A DNA stretch of 64,000 nt from Ornithomonoglobus_A sp045649025 (lineage in GTDB: Bacteria > Bacillota > Clostridia > UBA1381): assembly GCA_045649025.1 (NCBI GenBank), contig JAZRPB010000025.1:1-64000 (forward strand). The letters run 5' to 3'. Made by a program: the position numbers and the translations under genes. Below, in pieces: positions 23,928-33,103 of this stretch (positions within the stretch are counted from its first letter, which is position 1; each line of letters opens with the position of its first letter). The notes under the pieces are model-generated. The model searched no databases, had not been told where the DNA came from, and saw nothing but the letters and a program-made list of their open reading frames with translations.

Positions 23928-25193
23928 ATGAACGATTTGGAAGAAAAAAAAGAGCGGTTTATTACCGTTGGCGTGCACCTTGGTTTAAATGACATACTTT
24001 CAGACACAACCGAAGAATCAATGGAGGAGCTTGGTGAGCTTGTTAAAACCGCAGGCGGCGAAGTTGTTTTAAGCACAATACAAAATAGACCTCAATTAGA
24101 GGGGGCAACATACATCGGCAAGGGAAAAATTGAAGAGCTTAAAACTGCAATTTTAACCCTTGAAGCTGATACAGTTGTTTTTGACGACGAATTATCCCCC
24201 ATTCAGATGCGAAATATATCCGATGCGCTTGAAGTAAAGGTATTAGACAGAACAATGCTTATACTTGATATTTTTGCAATGCGTGCAAAAACATCGGAGG
24301 GTAAATTACAGGTTGAGCTTGCACAGTTAAAATACCGTCTGCCAAGACTTCGCGGAATGGGTACGGTTTTAAGCAGAACGGGTGCCGGTATTGGAACAAG
24401 AGGTCCTGGTGAAACACGTTTAGAGAGCGACCGCCGTCATATAAGACGCAGAATTTCAGCATTAGAGGCCGAAATCGAAGAAATGAAAAAGCATCGCTCA
24501 CTTTTAAGAAAACACAGAAAAAAAGACGGTGTGATAAGTGCCGCACTTGTAGGCTACACAAACGCAGGCAAGTCAACGCTTTTAAATAAGCTTACAAATG
24601 CAGACGTTTTTGCAGAGGATAAGCTTTTTGCAACACTCGACCCAACATCACGTGGTATTACACTTGACGATAACAGAAACATATTGCTTGTTGACACAGT
24701 TGGCTTTATTAGAAAGCTTCCGCATAATCTTGTTGAGGCTTTTAAATCCACTTTAGAGGAGGCAGTTGTGGCTGACATATTACTTCACGTAATAGATGCT
24801 TCAAATCTCGAATGTGAAAATCAATGCCGTGTGGTTGAGGGTGTTTTAAATGAAATTGGTGCGTTTCCAAAGCCTACAATAGGAGTATATAACAAATGTG
24901 ATAAACTCACAAATGAGCCTGTTTTTCTAAACCATTATGATGAAAATGTATGTATAAGTGCTGCAACGGGCTTTGGAATTGATGAGCTTATGAATGCAAT
25001 TTCAGAAGTTGCACCCGGTAAAAAACAAAATGTGAGGGTATGTATTCCCTATCAACTTGGCTCACTTGTTAATGAACTGCACCAAAACCAGAAGGTATTA
25101 TCGGAAAGCTACAACACACAGGGTACTGTTATGGAGCTTTTATGCGATAATAATATGTACGAAAGGATACGTGACTATGTCATCGAAGATTAG
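23928..25193 (+). CDS. hflX: ribosome-associated GTPase HflX
   Basis: A 421-residue GTPase that binds 50S/70S ribosomes and rescues or splits stalled ribosomes. The N-terminal HflX domain contains EATYIGKGKIEEL-like text and VFDDELSPIQMRNI. The linker has GTRGPGETRLESDRRHI. The G domain has G1 GYTNAGKSTLLNKLT, G3 DTVGFIRKLPH and G4 NKCD. The ATG follows AAAGGCAATACACC. Its last 17 bases overlap the next gene. Confidence 0.95.
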   Translation: MNDLEEKKERFITVGVHLGLNDILSDTTEESMEELGELVKTAGGEVVLSTIQNRPQLEGATYIGKGKIEELKTAILTLEADTVVFDDELSPIQMRNISDALEVKVLDRTMLILDIFAMRAKTSEGKLQVELAQLKYRLPRLRGMGTVLSRTGAGIGTRGPGETRLESDRRHIRRRISALEAEIEEMKKHRSLLRKHRKKDGVISAALVGYTNAGKSTLLNKLTNADVFAEDKLFATLDPTSRGITLDDNRNILLVDTVGFIRKLPHNLVEAFKSTLEEAVVADILLHVIDASNLECENQCRVVEGVLNEIGAFPKPTIGVYNKCDKLTNEPVFLNHYDENVCISAATGFGIDELMNAISEVAPGKKQNVRVCIPYQLGSLVNELHQNQKVLSESYNTQGTVMELLCDNNMYERIRDYVIED

Positions 25194-25812
25194 CTATAAA
25201 ACAGTTTTGGAGGAGGCACAAACTCTTTTAATTGAAAAAAAATCAAAATTTATAGCACACGTAAAGCCTGTAGATAACGAAGAAGCTGCATTGGAATTTC
25301 TATCCTCGATACGTTCACAGTATGCGGACGCGACGCACAATGTGTATGCATATGTTATAGACGAAAACAACATTTTCCGCTACAGCGACGACGGCGAGCC
25401 TTCGGGCACTGCGGGTATGCCTGTTTTAGATACAATACGCAAGGCAGGGCTTGTTGATGTTATTGTTGTTGTAACAAGATATTTTGGCGGAACACTCTTG
25501 GGCACAGGCGGACTTGTACATGCATATGGTGCAAGTGCCAAATCAGGACTTGACGCCGCAAAGCCAATTATTAATAATCTTTCAGATATTGTCGCTGTAA
25601 AGGTAGACTATTCTCTTGTTGGGAAAATGCAGTATAAAATTGCAGCAGACGGTTATACTCTTGAAGATACATTATATGAAAGCGATGTAACATTTATTGT
25701 AAGCTGTCCGATTAATGAAACCGATAGGCTTATAAAGGATGTAACAGAATTCACCAATGGTACTGCTATTTGCAATATCATTGATAATAAATATGTAAGT
25801 AAATTATTATAA
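25177..25812 (+). CDS. YigZ/IMPACT-family protein
   Basis: A 211-residue protein of the YigZ/IMPACT family. The N-terminal UPF0029 domain includes KKSKFIAHVKPV, DATHNVYAYV, DDGEPSGTAGMPVLD and VVVTRYFGGTLLGTGGLV. The C-terminal domain is the ferredoxin-like DUF1949. The start at 25177 (MSSKISYK) overlaps the hflX end by 17 bases and uses GAAAGGA within it; longer in-frame starts lie deep in hflX. The eukaryotic homologue modulates Gcn2 signalling; bacterial function is unsettled. Confidence 0.9.
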   Translation: MSSKISYKTVLEEAQTLLIEKKSKFIAHVKPVDNEEAALEFLSSIRSQYADATHNVYAYVIDENNIFRYSDDGEPSGTAGMPVLDTIRKAGLVDVIVVVTRYFGGTLLGTGGLVHAYGASAKSGLDAAKPIINNLSDIVAVKVDYSLVGKMQYKIAADGYTLEDTLYESDVTFIVSCPINETDRLIKDVTEFTNGTAICNIIDNKYVSKLL

Positions 25813-25828
25813 AAAAGGAGAGATAATT

Positions 25829-26146
25829 ATGGAATTAACATTAACAAAATCAAATTTTGACAGCGAAGTACTAAAATCACAGGTGCCTGTATTGGTAGAC
25901 TTCTGGGCAAGCTGGTGCGGTCCGTGCAGAATGGTATCACCAATAATAAGTGCGGTTGCAGATGAATATTCATCAAAGGCAAAGGTTGGTAAGGTGAATG
26001 TTGACGATGAGGGCGAGCTTGCAACAGAGTATGGCATTGTTTCAATTCCAACTGTTATTTTATTTGTAAACGGTAAACCCGCCGAAAAATTAGTGGGTGC
26101 ACATTCACAGGATGAATACGAAGATTTAATAGATAAATATCTATAA
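25829..26146 (+). CDS. trxA: thioredoxin
   Basis: A 105-residue thioredoxin-fold disulfide reductase with active site WASWCGPCRM, the cis-Pro segment YGIVSIPTVILF and Gly-rich C-terminal loop. There is no signal peptide, so it is cytoplasmic. AAAGGAGAG precedes the ATG; it lies 16 bases after the yigZ-like gene and before a strong terminator, so it ends the hflX-yigZ-trxA unit. Confidence 0.95.
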   Translation: MELTLTKSNFDSEVLKSQVPVLVDFWASWCGPCRMVSPIISAVADEYSSKAKVGKVNVDDEGELATEYGIVSIPTVILFVNGKPAEKLVGAHSQDEYEDLIDKYL

Positions 26147-26152
26147 TTTTTA

Positions 26153-26191
26153 ATATAGTGGTATATGAAAATATATCACTATATTTTTTTA
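26153..26191 (+). terminator. terminator after trxA
   Basis: Arms ATATAGTG-TATAT and ATATA-CACTATAT around a GAAA loop, followed by a T-run. Confidence 0.75.
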
Positions 26192-26197
26192 TGATAC

Positions 26198-26227
26198 TTG
26201 ACTAAATCAGTAAATATGTGGTATAAT
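26198..26227 (+). promoter_or_regulatory. sigma-A promoter for rnj
   Basis: TTGACT and TATAAT are spaced by 18 bases immediately after the trxA terminator and 40 bases before the RNase J start. Confidence 0.7.
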
Positions 26228-26267
26228 AAGCATAAGTTGGAAAATATATAAGAAAGGAGGAAAAGGA

Positions 26268-27935
26268 ATGAAAAAACAACAAAATTTAAAAATAATCCCT
26301 CTTGGCGGTCTTGATGAAATAGGTAAAAATTTGACTGCTTTCGAGATGGGTAATGAGATTATTATGGTGGATTGCGGTATGATGTTCCCCGATTCAGATA
26401 TGCCTGGTGTTGACTTTGTAATTAACGATATTTCGTATCTTGAAAAGAACTATCGAAAAATACGAGGAATATTTTTAACACACGGTCACGAGGACCATAT
26501 AGGTGGATTACCTTATTTTCTAAAAGCAATAAATGTGCCTGTTTACGGAACAAGATTAACTCTCGGTTTGGTTGAGCACAAGCTTAAAGAACACAACTTA
26601 CTTTCGGATGTTAAATTAGTAAGAACAAGATACGGCCAAGAAATTGTTGCCGGAAATAACTTTAAGGTTGAATTCATAAGAACTAACCACTCAATTGCCG
26701 ATTCGGCCGCACTCGCAATAAAAACTCCTGTTGGTACTGTTGTGCATATGGGTGACTTTAAAATAGACACAACCCCAATCGTGGGAGATATGATAGACCT
26801 TGCAAGGTTAGGTGAGCTTGGAAATGAAGGCGTGCTTGCACTAATGTCCGACTCAACAAATGTTGAGAGAAGCGGCTTTGCAATGAGTGAAAGATCAGTT
26901 GGAGAAACCTTTGAAAACATATTCCATAATTGCAAGAAAAGAATTATTGTTGCAACATTTGCCTCAAATGTTCACCGTGTTCAGCAGATAATTGATGCTG
27001 CAGCAAAGAATGGCAGAAAGGTTGCCGTTTCGGGCAGAAGTATGGAAAATATTGTTGAAATATCTATACTTTTAGGTTATATGAAGGTGCCCGAGGGCGT
27101 ACTTATCAACATAGATAGTATTAATAAATATAATCCCGAACAGGTTGTTATTATAACAACAGGTTCACAGGGCGAGCCAATGAGTGCACTTTCAAGAATG
27201 GCATACAGCGACCACAGAAAAGTTGAAATCACAAAGGATGACCTTGTAATAATAAGTGCAACACCCATTCCCGGCAATGAAAAGGCAGTTGCAAACGTAA
27301 TTAATGAATTATTTAAAACAGGTGCAGAGGTTATATATAAATCTCTTGCAGATGTGCACGTTTCAGGTCATGCCTGTCAGGAAGAGTTAAAGCTTATATT
27401 AGCTCTTGTAAAGCCAAAGTTTTTCATACCGGTCCACGGAGAGCACCGACATCTTATGATGCACGCCAACTTGGCTCAAAAAGTGGGAATACCGGCTCAG
27501 AATTGCTTTACATTATCTAACGGCTCTGTATTTGAAACCGATGGTAACAATGCAAAAATAAGCGGCACTGTAAGTGCCGGAAAAATACTTGTTGACGGTC
27601 TTGGTGTTGGTGATGTTGGAAATATTGTATTACGCGACAGAAAACACCTTGCCGAGGATGGCTTAATAATTGTTGTGGCAACAATCTCATCTACAACAAA
27701 AACACTGATATCAAAGCCTGATATTATATCAAGAGGCTTTGTGTATGTTCGTGAAGCGGAAAATCTTATGGACGGAATAAGGGAAGCTGCAAATTCTTCA
27801 CTTATGACTTGCTTAAGCAAGAATAATCACGAATGGTCAACATTGAAAAACCATTTAAAAGCAGATGTTGCACGTTATATATACGACGCAACAAAGAGAA
27901 ATCCTATGATTTTACCAATAATTGAGGAATTGTAA
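26268..27935 (+). CDS. rnj: ribonuclease J
   Basis: A 555-residue metallo-beta-lactamase/beta-CASP nuclease, the 5'-3' exonuclease and endonuclease of Firmicutes RNA decay. Motifs: IPLGGLDEIGKN at the N terminus, catalytic LTHGHEDHIGGLPY, MSDSTNVERSGFAMSE, GRSMENIVEIS, VHVSGHACQEEL and PVHGEHRHL. GAAAGGAGGAAAAGG precedes the ATG. The C-terminal about 100 residues form the dimerisation domain. It has its own promoter and terminator. Only one paralogue is seen here, so J1 versus J2 is not assigned. Confidence 0.95.
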   Translation: MKKQQNLKIIPLGGLDEIGKNLTAFEMGNEIIMVDCGMMFPDSDMPGVDFVINDISYLEKNYRKIRGIFLTHGHEDHIGGLPYFLKAINVPVYGTRLTLGLVEHKLKEHNLLSDVKLVRTRYGQEIVAGNNFKVEFIRTNHSIADSAALAIKTPVGTVVHMGDFKIDTTPIVGDMIDLARLGELGNEGVLALMSDSTNVERSGFAMSERSVGETFENIFHNCKKRIIVATFASNVHRVQQIIDAAAKNGRKVAVSGRSMENIVEISILLGYMKVPEGVLINIDSINKYNPEQVVIITTGSQGEPMSALSRMAYSDHRKVEITKDDLVIISATPIPGNEKAVANVINELFKTGAEVIYKSLADVHVSGHACQEELKLILALVKPKFFIPVHGEHRHLMMHANLAQKVGIPAQNCFTLSNGSVFETDGNNAKISGTVSAGKILVDGLGVGDVGNIVLRDRKHLAEDGLIIVVATISSTTKTLISKPDIISRGFVYVREAENLMDGIREAANSSLMTCLSKNNHEWSTLKNHLKADVARYIYDATKRNPMILPIIEEL

Positions 27936-27967
27936 CTTAAAAGTAGTGATTTTCTAAAAGATAAACA

Positions 27968-28000
27968 AAATGACGGATGATTTTTCATCCGTCATTTTTT
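27968..28000. terminator. bidirectional terminator between rnj and folC
   Basis: AAATGACGGATG and CATCCGTCATTT arms with A-rich left and T-rich right flanks, between convergent stop codons. Confidence 0.8.
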
Positions 28001-29213
28001 ACTTAAATACTTTTCTTATAATTCCTGCAAGATATAGTGAGCCGCACACACACACAATACTGTCTTTATCAGCCATTTCAAGTGCAGTATTTACTGCTTC
28101 AACAGGATTTTTAATGCATCTGCCATCCACCCTTGAAAATTTAATAAGCTCATCTGCATTTATGCACCTTGGCATATCAATTTGCGTTGTTATAACATAA
28201 TCTGCAATATCACTTATATATTCCACACATTCTCTGCAGCTTTTATCCTCCATCATTGCTATAACCAGTATTATTTTCTTATTAGTTTCAATTAATGATT
28301 TTTTCAGTGCAAGTATTCCATCTATATTATGTCCGCCGTCTACAACAAGATTATCCCTTAAAAATTCAAATCTTACAGGCCATTTTACATTTTTAAAACC
28401 TTCCTCTACTGCCTTTTCGGCAATACTCACGCCCTTATTTTGCAAGGCAAACACCGCCTCCAATGCAACTGCTGCGTTATAGGTTTGAAATGCACCCTTT
28501 AAAGAAAGCTTGTATTCCTTGCCGTTGTATACAAAACCCGTATCTGTTGGAATTGGCTCTTTAGAAAAATTCAAGGTTGCATTCATTTTCTGTGCTTGTG
28601 ATTTTATAATATCAACAACCTCTGTATTAGGATATGATACAACCGTTCCTCCCTTTTTTATAATACCGCATTTTTCAAGTGCAATTTCCTCTATTGTGTT
28701 ACCTAAAAACTGCATATGGTCGAGTGATATTGAGGTTAAAACACTGACCTCGCTTTTTTCAATAATATTAGTTGCATCAAGTCTGCCGCCCATACCTGTT
28801 TCGAGCACAACATAGTCACAGTCATTATCCCTAAAATACAAAAAAGCAATCACACATATAAACGCAAATTCTGAAATCTGTGCATCGTTATTTTCCATTG
28901 CATTTTTAACAAGTTCGGTGTATTTAGCCAACTCATCATCCAAAATATTTCTATTGTTGATTTGTATTCTTTCATTAAAAACCTCTATAAACGGCGAGGT
29001 GAAAAGTCCAACTCTGTATCCGCTATGCTTTAAAATTTGTGCAAGCATAGCCGCAGTTGAGCCTTTACCATTTGTGCCCGCAATATGAATATATTTTAAA
29101 TTTTTATGCGGATTACCAAGCACATTCAGCAGTTTTTCTAAATTTGCATTTCCAAGGGGACGCACAAACCGTGGTATTTGATGTATATATTCCAATGCAT
29201 TTTTATATGTCAT
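27999..29213 (-). CDS. folC: bifunctional folylpolyglutamate/dihydrofolate synthase
   Basis: A 404-residue Mur-ligase-family enzyme adding glutamate to folates. Motifs: RPLGNANLEKLLNVLGNPH, the ATP P-loop IHIAGTNGKGSTAAML, TSPFIEVFNERIQIN, LETGMGGRLDATN, SISLDHMQFLGNTIEEIA (metal His) and LVVDGGHNIDGI. Its ATG overlaps the stop of the radical SAM gene (ATGA at 29210-29213), so the two are translationally coupled. Confidence 0.94.
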   Translation of the reverse strand: MTYKNALEYIHQIPRFVRPLGNANLEKLLNVLGNPHKNLKYIHIAGTNGKGSTAAMLAQILKHSGYRVGLFTSPFIEVFNERIQINNRNILDDELAKYTELVKNAMENNDAQISEFAFICVIAFLYFRDNDCDYVVLETGMGGRLDATNIIEKSEVSVLTSISLDHMQFLGNTIEEIALEKCGIIKKGGTVVSYPNTEVVDIIKSQAQKMNATLNFSKEPIPTDTGFVYNGKEYKLSLKGAFQTYNAAVALEAVFALQNKGVSIAEKAVEEGFKNVKWPVRFEFLRDNLVVDGGHNIDGILALKKSLIETNKKIILVIAMMEDKSCRECVEYISDIADYVITTQIDMPRCINADELIKFSRVDGRCIKNPVEAVNTALEMADKDSIVCVCGSLYLAGIIRKVFK

Positions 29214-30892
29214 TTTAGTGTCCCCTCCCCAATCTTAATTGTTTTATTGTATCTATTATCGAATAATATTAGGTTGTATTTTTTCGATAAATCACCAAGC
29301 ACATCATAATCAAATCCCTCAAAATGAACGGTTTTTATTATCTCACGTGCGTCTACTCCAATATATTGCGGAAGATATTTTTCAATAAAATCCTCATTTA
29401 AGATTTTTAGTCTGTTTTTTTGAAGCTCTTTATCGTATCCACGCATATTCCATTGCATAATACGTGGTTTGTTATTTTGCAAAAAATCGAGCTTTAATAT
29501 ATCGCAAAACAGTTCATCATCCTTATTAAACAGATATAAAATATCATACAACGTTTGCTTTGATATACCAATTCTTTCATATCCGTTTTTCTTATAAAAT
29601 GTATATAAATCTTCAAAAAAGGCGAACGGAGAACTGTATCCCTTCAATAAATAATCAAGTGAATTTTTAAATTCGCCGCTATTGTAGTATTTATCAACAA
29701 CAAGATCAACACCCTTTAGAAGCAACACATCATCAAACGACAGAAAATCATTTGACAGTATTTCATAGGGTGGTTTTGATGTGAATTTATAATTATATTT
29801 GCTTTCCTCATCCCTTATTTTTGTTCCATATAGCAGCTTTAAAAAGCCAAGCTGAAGCATATCGGGATAAAGTGAAAATACATCGTCAAACGATTTTTTA
29901 AAGCTTGTTAAATCCTCGTGCGGCAAGCCTGCAATCAAATCAAGATGCATATGGATATTACCATACGACTTTATTTCACAAACCACCTCGGATAACCTTT
30001 TAAAATCCGTTTTTCTGTCAATTGCCGATATTGTACATTCATTTGTTGACTGAACACCTATCTCAAACTGAAACAGTCCCATTGGTGCTTTTTTCAGAAC
30101 AGAGAGCATCTTTTCATCTATAATGTCTGCTGCAATCTCAAAATGGAAGGTTGTGTGTGCAGCATTTTCTATTAAAAACTCCAACAACTCAACAGTTCTT
30201 TTTTTGTCTGCATTAAAGGTTCTGTCTACAAGCTTTACTATTTTTACATTATGACGAATGAAAATAAGCAGCTCTTCTTTTACAACATCTATATCCTTTA
30301 AACGCAGGCGATGACTTACCGAGGAAAGACAGTAGCTGCACTTAAAGGGACACCCTCTGCTGCTCTCATAATATATAAGCTTATTTTTATTTTCTTCTAA
30401 ATCGTCATCTGAATATGGAAAAGGCAGAGCAGATAAATCTTCTAAAAGTTCACGGTCATTGTTTTTTATTATTTTACCATTTTTTCTTAAGGTGACACCG
30501 TCAATATCAATGCCCCTTACAAGATACTCCTTAAATGTTTCTTCACCCTCACCACGTATTATTGCATCAATAAACGAATATTTTTCCAAAATCTGTTCAC
30601 TGTTAAAACTGACTTCGGGACCTCCAAGTATAATTTGTGTATTTGGCGATACCTTTTTAAGCATATCCGCCACCTCAACCACAAACTCAATATTCCAAAT
30701 ATAGCAAGAAAATAACACCGCGTCACAATCAAGAGAAAATATATCACTCATAACATCGTAGGGTTTTTCATTTATTGTATACTCCTTAAAACTCACCCTA
30801 CTGTCATCCACGTAATGATACAATTCCCTGACTGATAGCGATGTATGTATATACTTCGAATTTATACCACAAAGTAAAATTTTTTTCTTCAT
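29210..30892 (-). CDS. B12-binding-domain radical SAM protein (DUF4080 type)
   Basis: A 560-residue enzyme. Residues 1-140 form a cobalamin-binding-like Rossmann domain (ILLCGINSKYIHTSL, IILGGPEVSFN, IIRGEGEETF). The radical SAM core has the [4Fe-4S] motif C181-x3-C185-x2-C188 in RGCPFKCSYC, followed by FEIGVQSTN and HLDLIAGLPHED. The C-terminal about 200 residues match the DUF4080 region by position. The classical DxHxxG cobalamin ligand motif is not obvious. The family is common in Clostridia with no established substrate. It lies one base after hpt's stop and overlaps folC. Confidence 0.85.
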   Translation of the reverse strand: MKKKILLCGINSKYIHTSLSVRELYHYVDDSRVSFKEYTINEKPYDVMSDIFSLDCDAVLFSCYIWNIEFVVEVADMLKKVSPNTQIILGGPEVSFNSEQILEKYSFIDAIIRGEGEETFKEYLVRGIDIDGVTLRKNGKIIKNNDRELLEDLSALPFPYSDDDLEENKNKLIYYESSRGCPFKCSYCLSSVSHRLRLKDIDVVKEELLIFIRHNVKIVKLVDRTFNADKKRTVELLEFLIENAAHTTFHFEIAADIIDEKMLSVLKKAPMGLFQFEIGVQSTNECTISAIDRKTDFKRLSEVVCEIKSYGNIHMHLDLIAGLPHEDLTSFKKSFDDVFSLYPDMLQLGFLKLLYGTKIRDEESKYNYKFTSKPPYEILSNDFLSFDDVLLLKGVDLVVDKYYNSGEFKNSLDYLLKGYSSPFAFFEDLYTFYKKNGYERIGISKQTLYDILYLFNKDDELFCDILKLDFLQNNKPRIMQWNMRGYDKELQKNRLKILNEDFIEKYLPQYIGVDAREIIKTVHFEGFDYDVLGDLSKKYNLILFDNRYNKTIKIGEGTLK

Positions 30893-30893
30893 A

Positions 30894-31433
30894 TTAACAA
30901 TATATCTCCGACTTCAAAACCCCAATGTATGGCAAGTTTCTGTATTTTTCGGCATAGTCAAGACCATATCCCACAACAAATTCATCAGGAATTTCACGTC
31001 CTACATAGTCGCCCTCAACATCCGCAGTACGTCTTGAGGGTTTAGACAAAAGCGTACAAATCTTAACCGATGCACAACCTCTCTCTATCATCAACTTCTT
31101 TAATTTCAGCAGTGTGTTACCACTGTCGATAATGTCTTCTATTAACAACACATCCTTACCCTTACAATCAGTGCATAAATCTTTTTTAATTATAATGTCA
31201 CCCGACGACACTGTTGAATTACCGTAGCTTGAGGCGTGAATACAATCCATTGTTATGTGCGTATTGATATATTTCATAAGGTCGCCTGCAAATGGTATTG
31301 ACCCTTTTAAAACAACAACAAACAATATTTCTTTACCTTTATAATCTTCGTTTATCTGTTGTGCAACTTTCTTTACAATCTCTTGTACCTCATCTGCACT
31401 TATAAGAACTCTTTGTATATCATTATCTATCAT
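30894..31433 (-). CDS. hpt: hypoxanthine phosphoribosyltransferase
   Basis: A 179-residue purine-salvage enzyme converting hypoxanthine or guanine plus PRPP to IMP or GMP. Signatures: VVLKGSIPFAGDLMKYI (early loop), the PRPP motif VLLIEDIIDSGNTL, then KICTLLSKPSRR and EFVVGYGLDYAEKYRNLPYI. GGGGGAAGAAAAA precedes the ATG. It heads a three-gene minus-strand unit with the radical SAM gene and folC. Confidence 0.95.
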   Translation of the reverse strand: MIDNDIQRVLISADEVQEIVKKVAQQINEDYKGKEILFVVVLKGSIPFAGDLMKYINTHITMDCIHASSYGNSTVSSGDIIIKKDLCTDCKGKDVLLIEDIIDSGNTLLKLKKLMIERGCASVKICTLLSKPSRRTADVEGDYVGREIPDEFVVGYGLDYAEKYRNLPYIGVLKSEIYC

Positions 31434-31570
31434 TTTTTCTTCCCCCGATTGTTATAAATTTAATTTACAAATACGTAATTAAATTCCATATGAATACATT
31501 ATATCACAAAAAAATGAAAAAATAAATATATAATCTAAACAAATTTTAACAAGAAAGAAGGGCAATTGGT

Positions 31571-32848
31571 ATAAATAGAACAGTTTTCTCATTAATAATT
31601 ATATTTATAAGCATTTTTAACATAAACGTATATGCACAAGATTACGAGCAGATTTTTTATGATTGCATAAAAGAATTTGGTGTTTTTAACTCAGATGTGG
31701 GCATCGTTTATGCTTCTTTTGAATTTTTTGAGGGTGATAATACACTGTTTATTGTTTATTTTGAAAACAATGCAATTTGTGCATCTGTTTATTCGGTAAG
31801 GGACGGCGGTGAATGTGTGGATAAGCTTCGCTTTGTGTATGGAGGCAGTAATAATTATATGCTTTCAACAGGAAAAACAGGCGACGGCAAAAGTTGTATA
31901 ACCTTTAACACAAACGGCATTAATGAAGTGTTTATTTTACAAGATGATGCCTTTTTAAAGCTGCATAACGGTGCTGCATATGGCATAGAAGAAATAGCAG
32001 GCTACACACCAACAGGAATTATTTGCAAGAAAAATCCTATTGATATATATAACACCTTTAATTCTTTAAAGCAAAAGAAAATAAATTCATCGCAATTTAC
32101 AGACTGTAAAGAAGAAGTGGATAAAGAAATACAAAACAAAATAATCAACACAATAAGCTCATGTGCAGATGTGGTGCAGTTTAACCGTGAAAATTATAAC
32201 TCAATTTCTCTGTTAAAGAATATTCTATACACATACAAAAACTACGAAGGCTCAACCCCCTTTCCGCCCGAATATATGAAAAACACAACAGAAACAGGAT
32301 ACGAAAACATACATTCATTAAATGGTGCTTATGTAGATTTTATTCTGACAGATGTTTATGGTGTTGCACCGCAGCACATGAGTGTCAATAACCTGATAAA
32401 TAACGGCGTATGCTACACAAACGGCAAATATTTCTATACAGGCGAATACAGTGGTGATTTTAAAACGGAAATTACTGACCTTGAAGCTATATATGATTTA
32501 GGCTGGGGTAAATATTATGTAATATTTAAAGACAACTACACAGAGGATGGAAAAATAATTCCTGAATACAGCTTTTGCGTTATAAATACAATTAATACCA
32601 CATTTTCTCTTGATCGTATTGAATTTGGTACTCCGCTTTTAGATGATAGCGAAATCGCAAGGTATTCACCGTCAAGGGACAAAAAGGGGTTATATATCCA
32701 ACAGGGCGACAAGTTTTTATATACACATAAAAAAATAGATTTAGCAACAACTCTTGTTATTATTGCAGTAATCGCAGTATTTTTTGCGTTAATAACCCTA
32801 TTTGTATTTATGTTGGATATTTTACGGAAAAAGAAAAGAAAATATTAA
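31571..32848 (+). CDS. secreted-domain, C-terminally membrane-anchored protein with apparent ATA start
   Basis: A 425-residue protein of unknown family. The open frame upstream of the first standard start (GTG 31697) encodes a textbook signal peptide, NRTVFSLIIIFISIF then NINVYA before QDYEQ. Its natural start position is an ATA codon at 31571, 8 bases after AAGAAGGG. No ATG, GTG or TTG exists in frame between the preceding stop (31547) and 31697. The middle is an extracellular region rich in Asn/Tyr without known motifs. Residues near the C terminus form one transmembrane helix (TLVIIAVIAVFFALITLFVF) followed by a basic tail RKKKRKY: a type I topology. Starting at the GTG would delete the signal peptide. 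Confidence 0.65.
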   Translation: MNRTVFSLIIIFISIFNINVYAQDYEQIFYDCIKEFGVFNSDVGIVYASFEFFEGDNTLFIVYFENNAICASVYSVRDGGECVDKLRFVYGGSNNYMLSTGKTGDGKSCITFNTNGINEVFILQDDAFLKLHNGAAYGIEEIAGYTPTGIICKKNPIDIYNTFNSLKQKKINSSQFTDCKEEVDKEIQNKIINTISSCADVVQFNRENYNSISLLKNILYTYKNYEGSTPFPPEYMKNTTETGYENIHSLNGAYVDFILTDVYGVAPQHMSVNNLINNGVCYTNGKYFYTGEYSGDFKTEITDLEAIYDLGWGKYYVIFKDNYTEDGKIIPEYSFCVINTINTTFSLDRIEFGTPLLDDSEIARYSPSRDKKGLYIQQGDKFLYTHKKIDLATTLVIIAVIAVFFALITLFVFMLDILRKKKRKY

Positions 32849-32885
32849 ATTAAGCCACATTATGCAATAAAATGTAAAACACCTC

Positions 32886-32914
32886 TTGAATAATTATTAT
32901 GAATATGATATAAT
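32886..32914 (+). promoter_or_regulatory. sigma-A promoter of leader copy A (ECF sigma operon)
   Basis: TTGAAT-17-TATAAT, matching in position and downstream context the promoter of leader copy B at 41859-41887. Confidence 0.7.
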
Positions 32915-33078
32915 TGACACATCCAGAATTTTATTTCATAAAATTCTCAAGAGCTGACGCTCTTTTGTGCTCGGCTGAGCACTGTGTCAATTGACGGCGT
33001 CGCAAAAATCTCCTTGCGAGCAAAGATTTTTGCTCCTGGTAAAATGATTTTGTGGCATCCGAATTGTTCACTGATTAT
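32906..33078 (+). ncRNA. duplicated structured leader, copy A
   Basis: A 173-base element about 86% identical to 41879-42051, ungapped. Predicted pairing: AATTGACACA (32912-32921) with TGTGTCAATT (32983-32992). Inside that are hairpins at 32926-32946 (GAATTTTAT/ATAAAATTC), 32949-32964 (AAGAGC/GCTCTT) and 32967-32982 (GTGCTC/GAGCAC). A fourth hairpin is at 33002-33033 (GCAAAAATCT/AGATTTTTGC). It ends 25 bases before the TTG start of the ECF sigma gene. The TATAAT box overlaps its left edge, so the outer pairing may act in DNA or only partly in RNA. I recognise no known riboswitch or T-box consensus. Confidence 0.6.
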
Positions 33079-33103
33079 CATATGAAAGCGAGGTGAGGAC
33101 TTT

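Noticed and set aside
31697..31699. GTG 31697 as the start of the membrane protein
   Set aside because: It would remove a clear signal peptide that is in frame upstream and preceded by a well-spaced ribosome site; ATA 31571 explains the sequence better.
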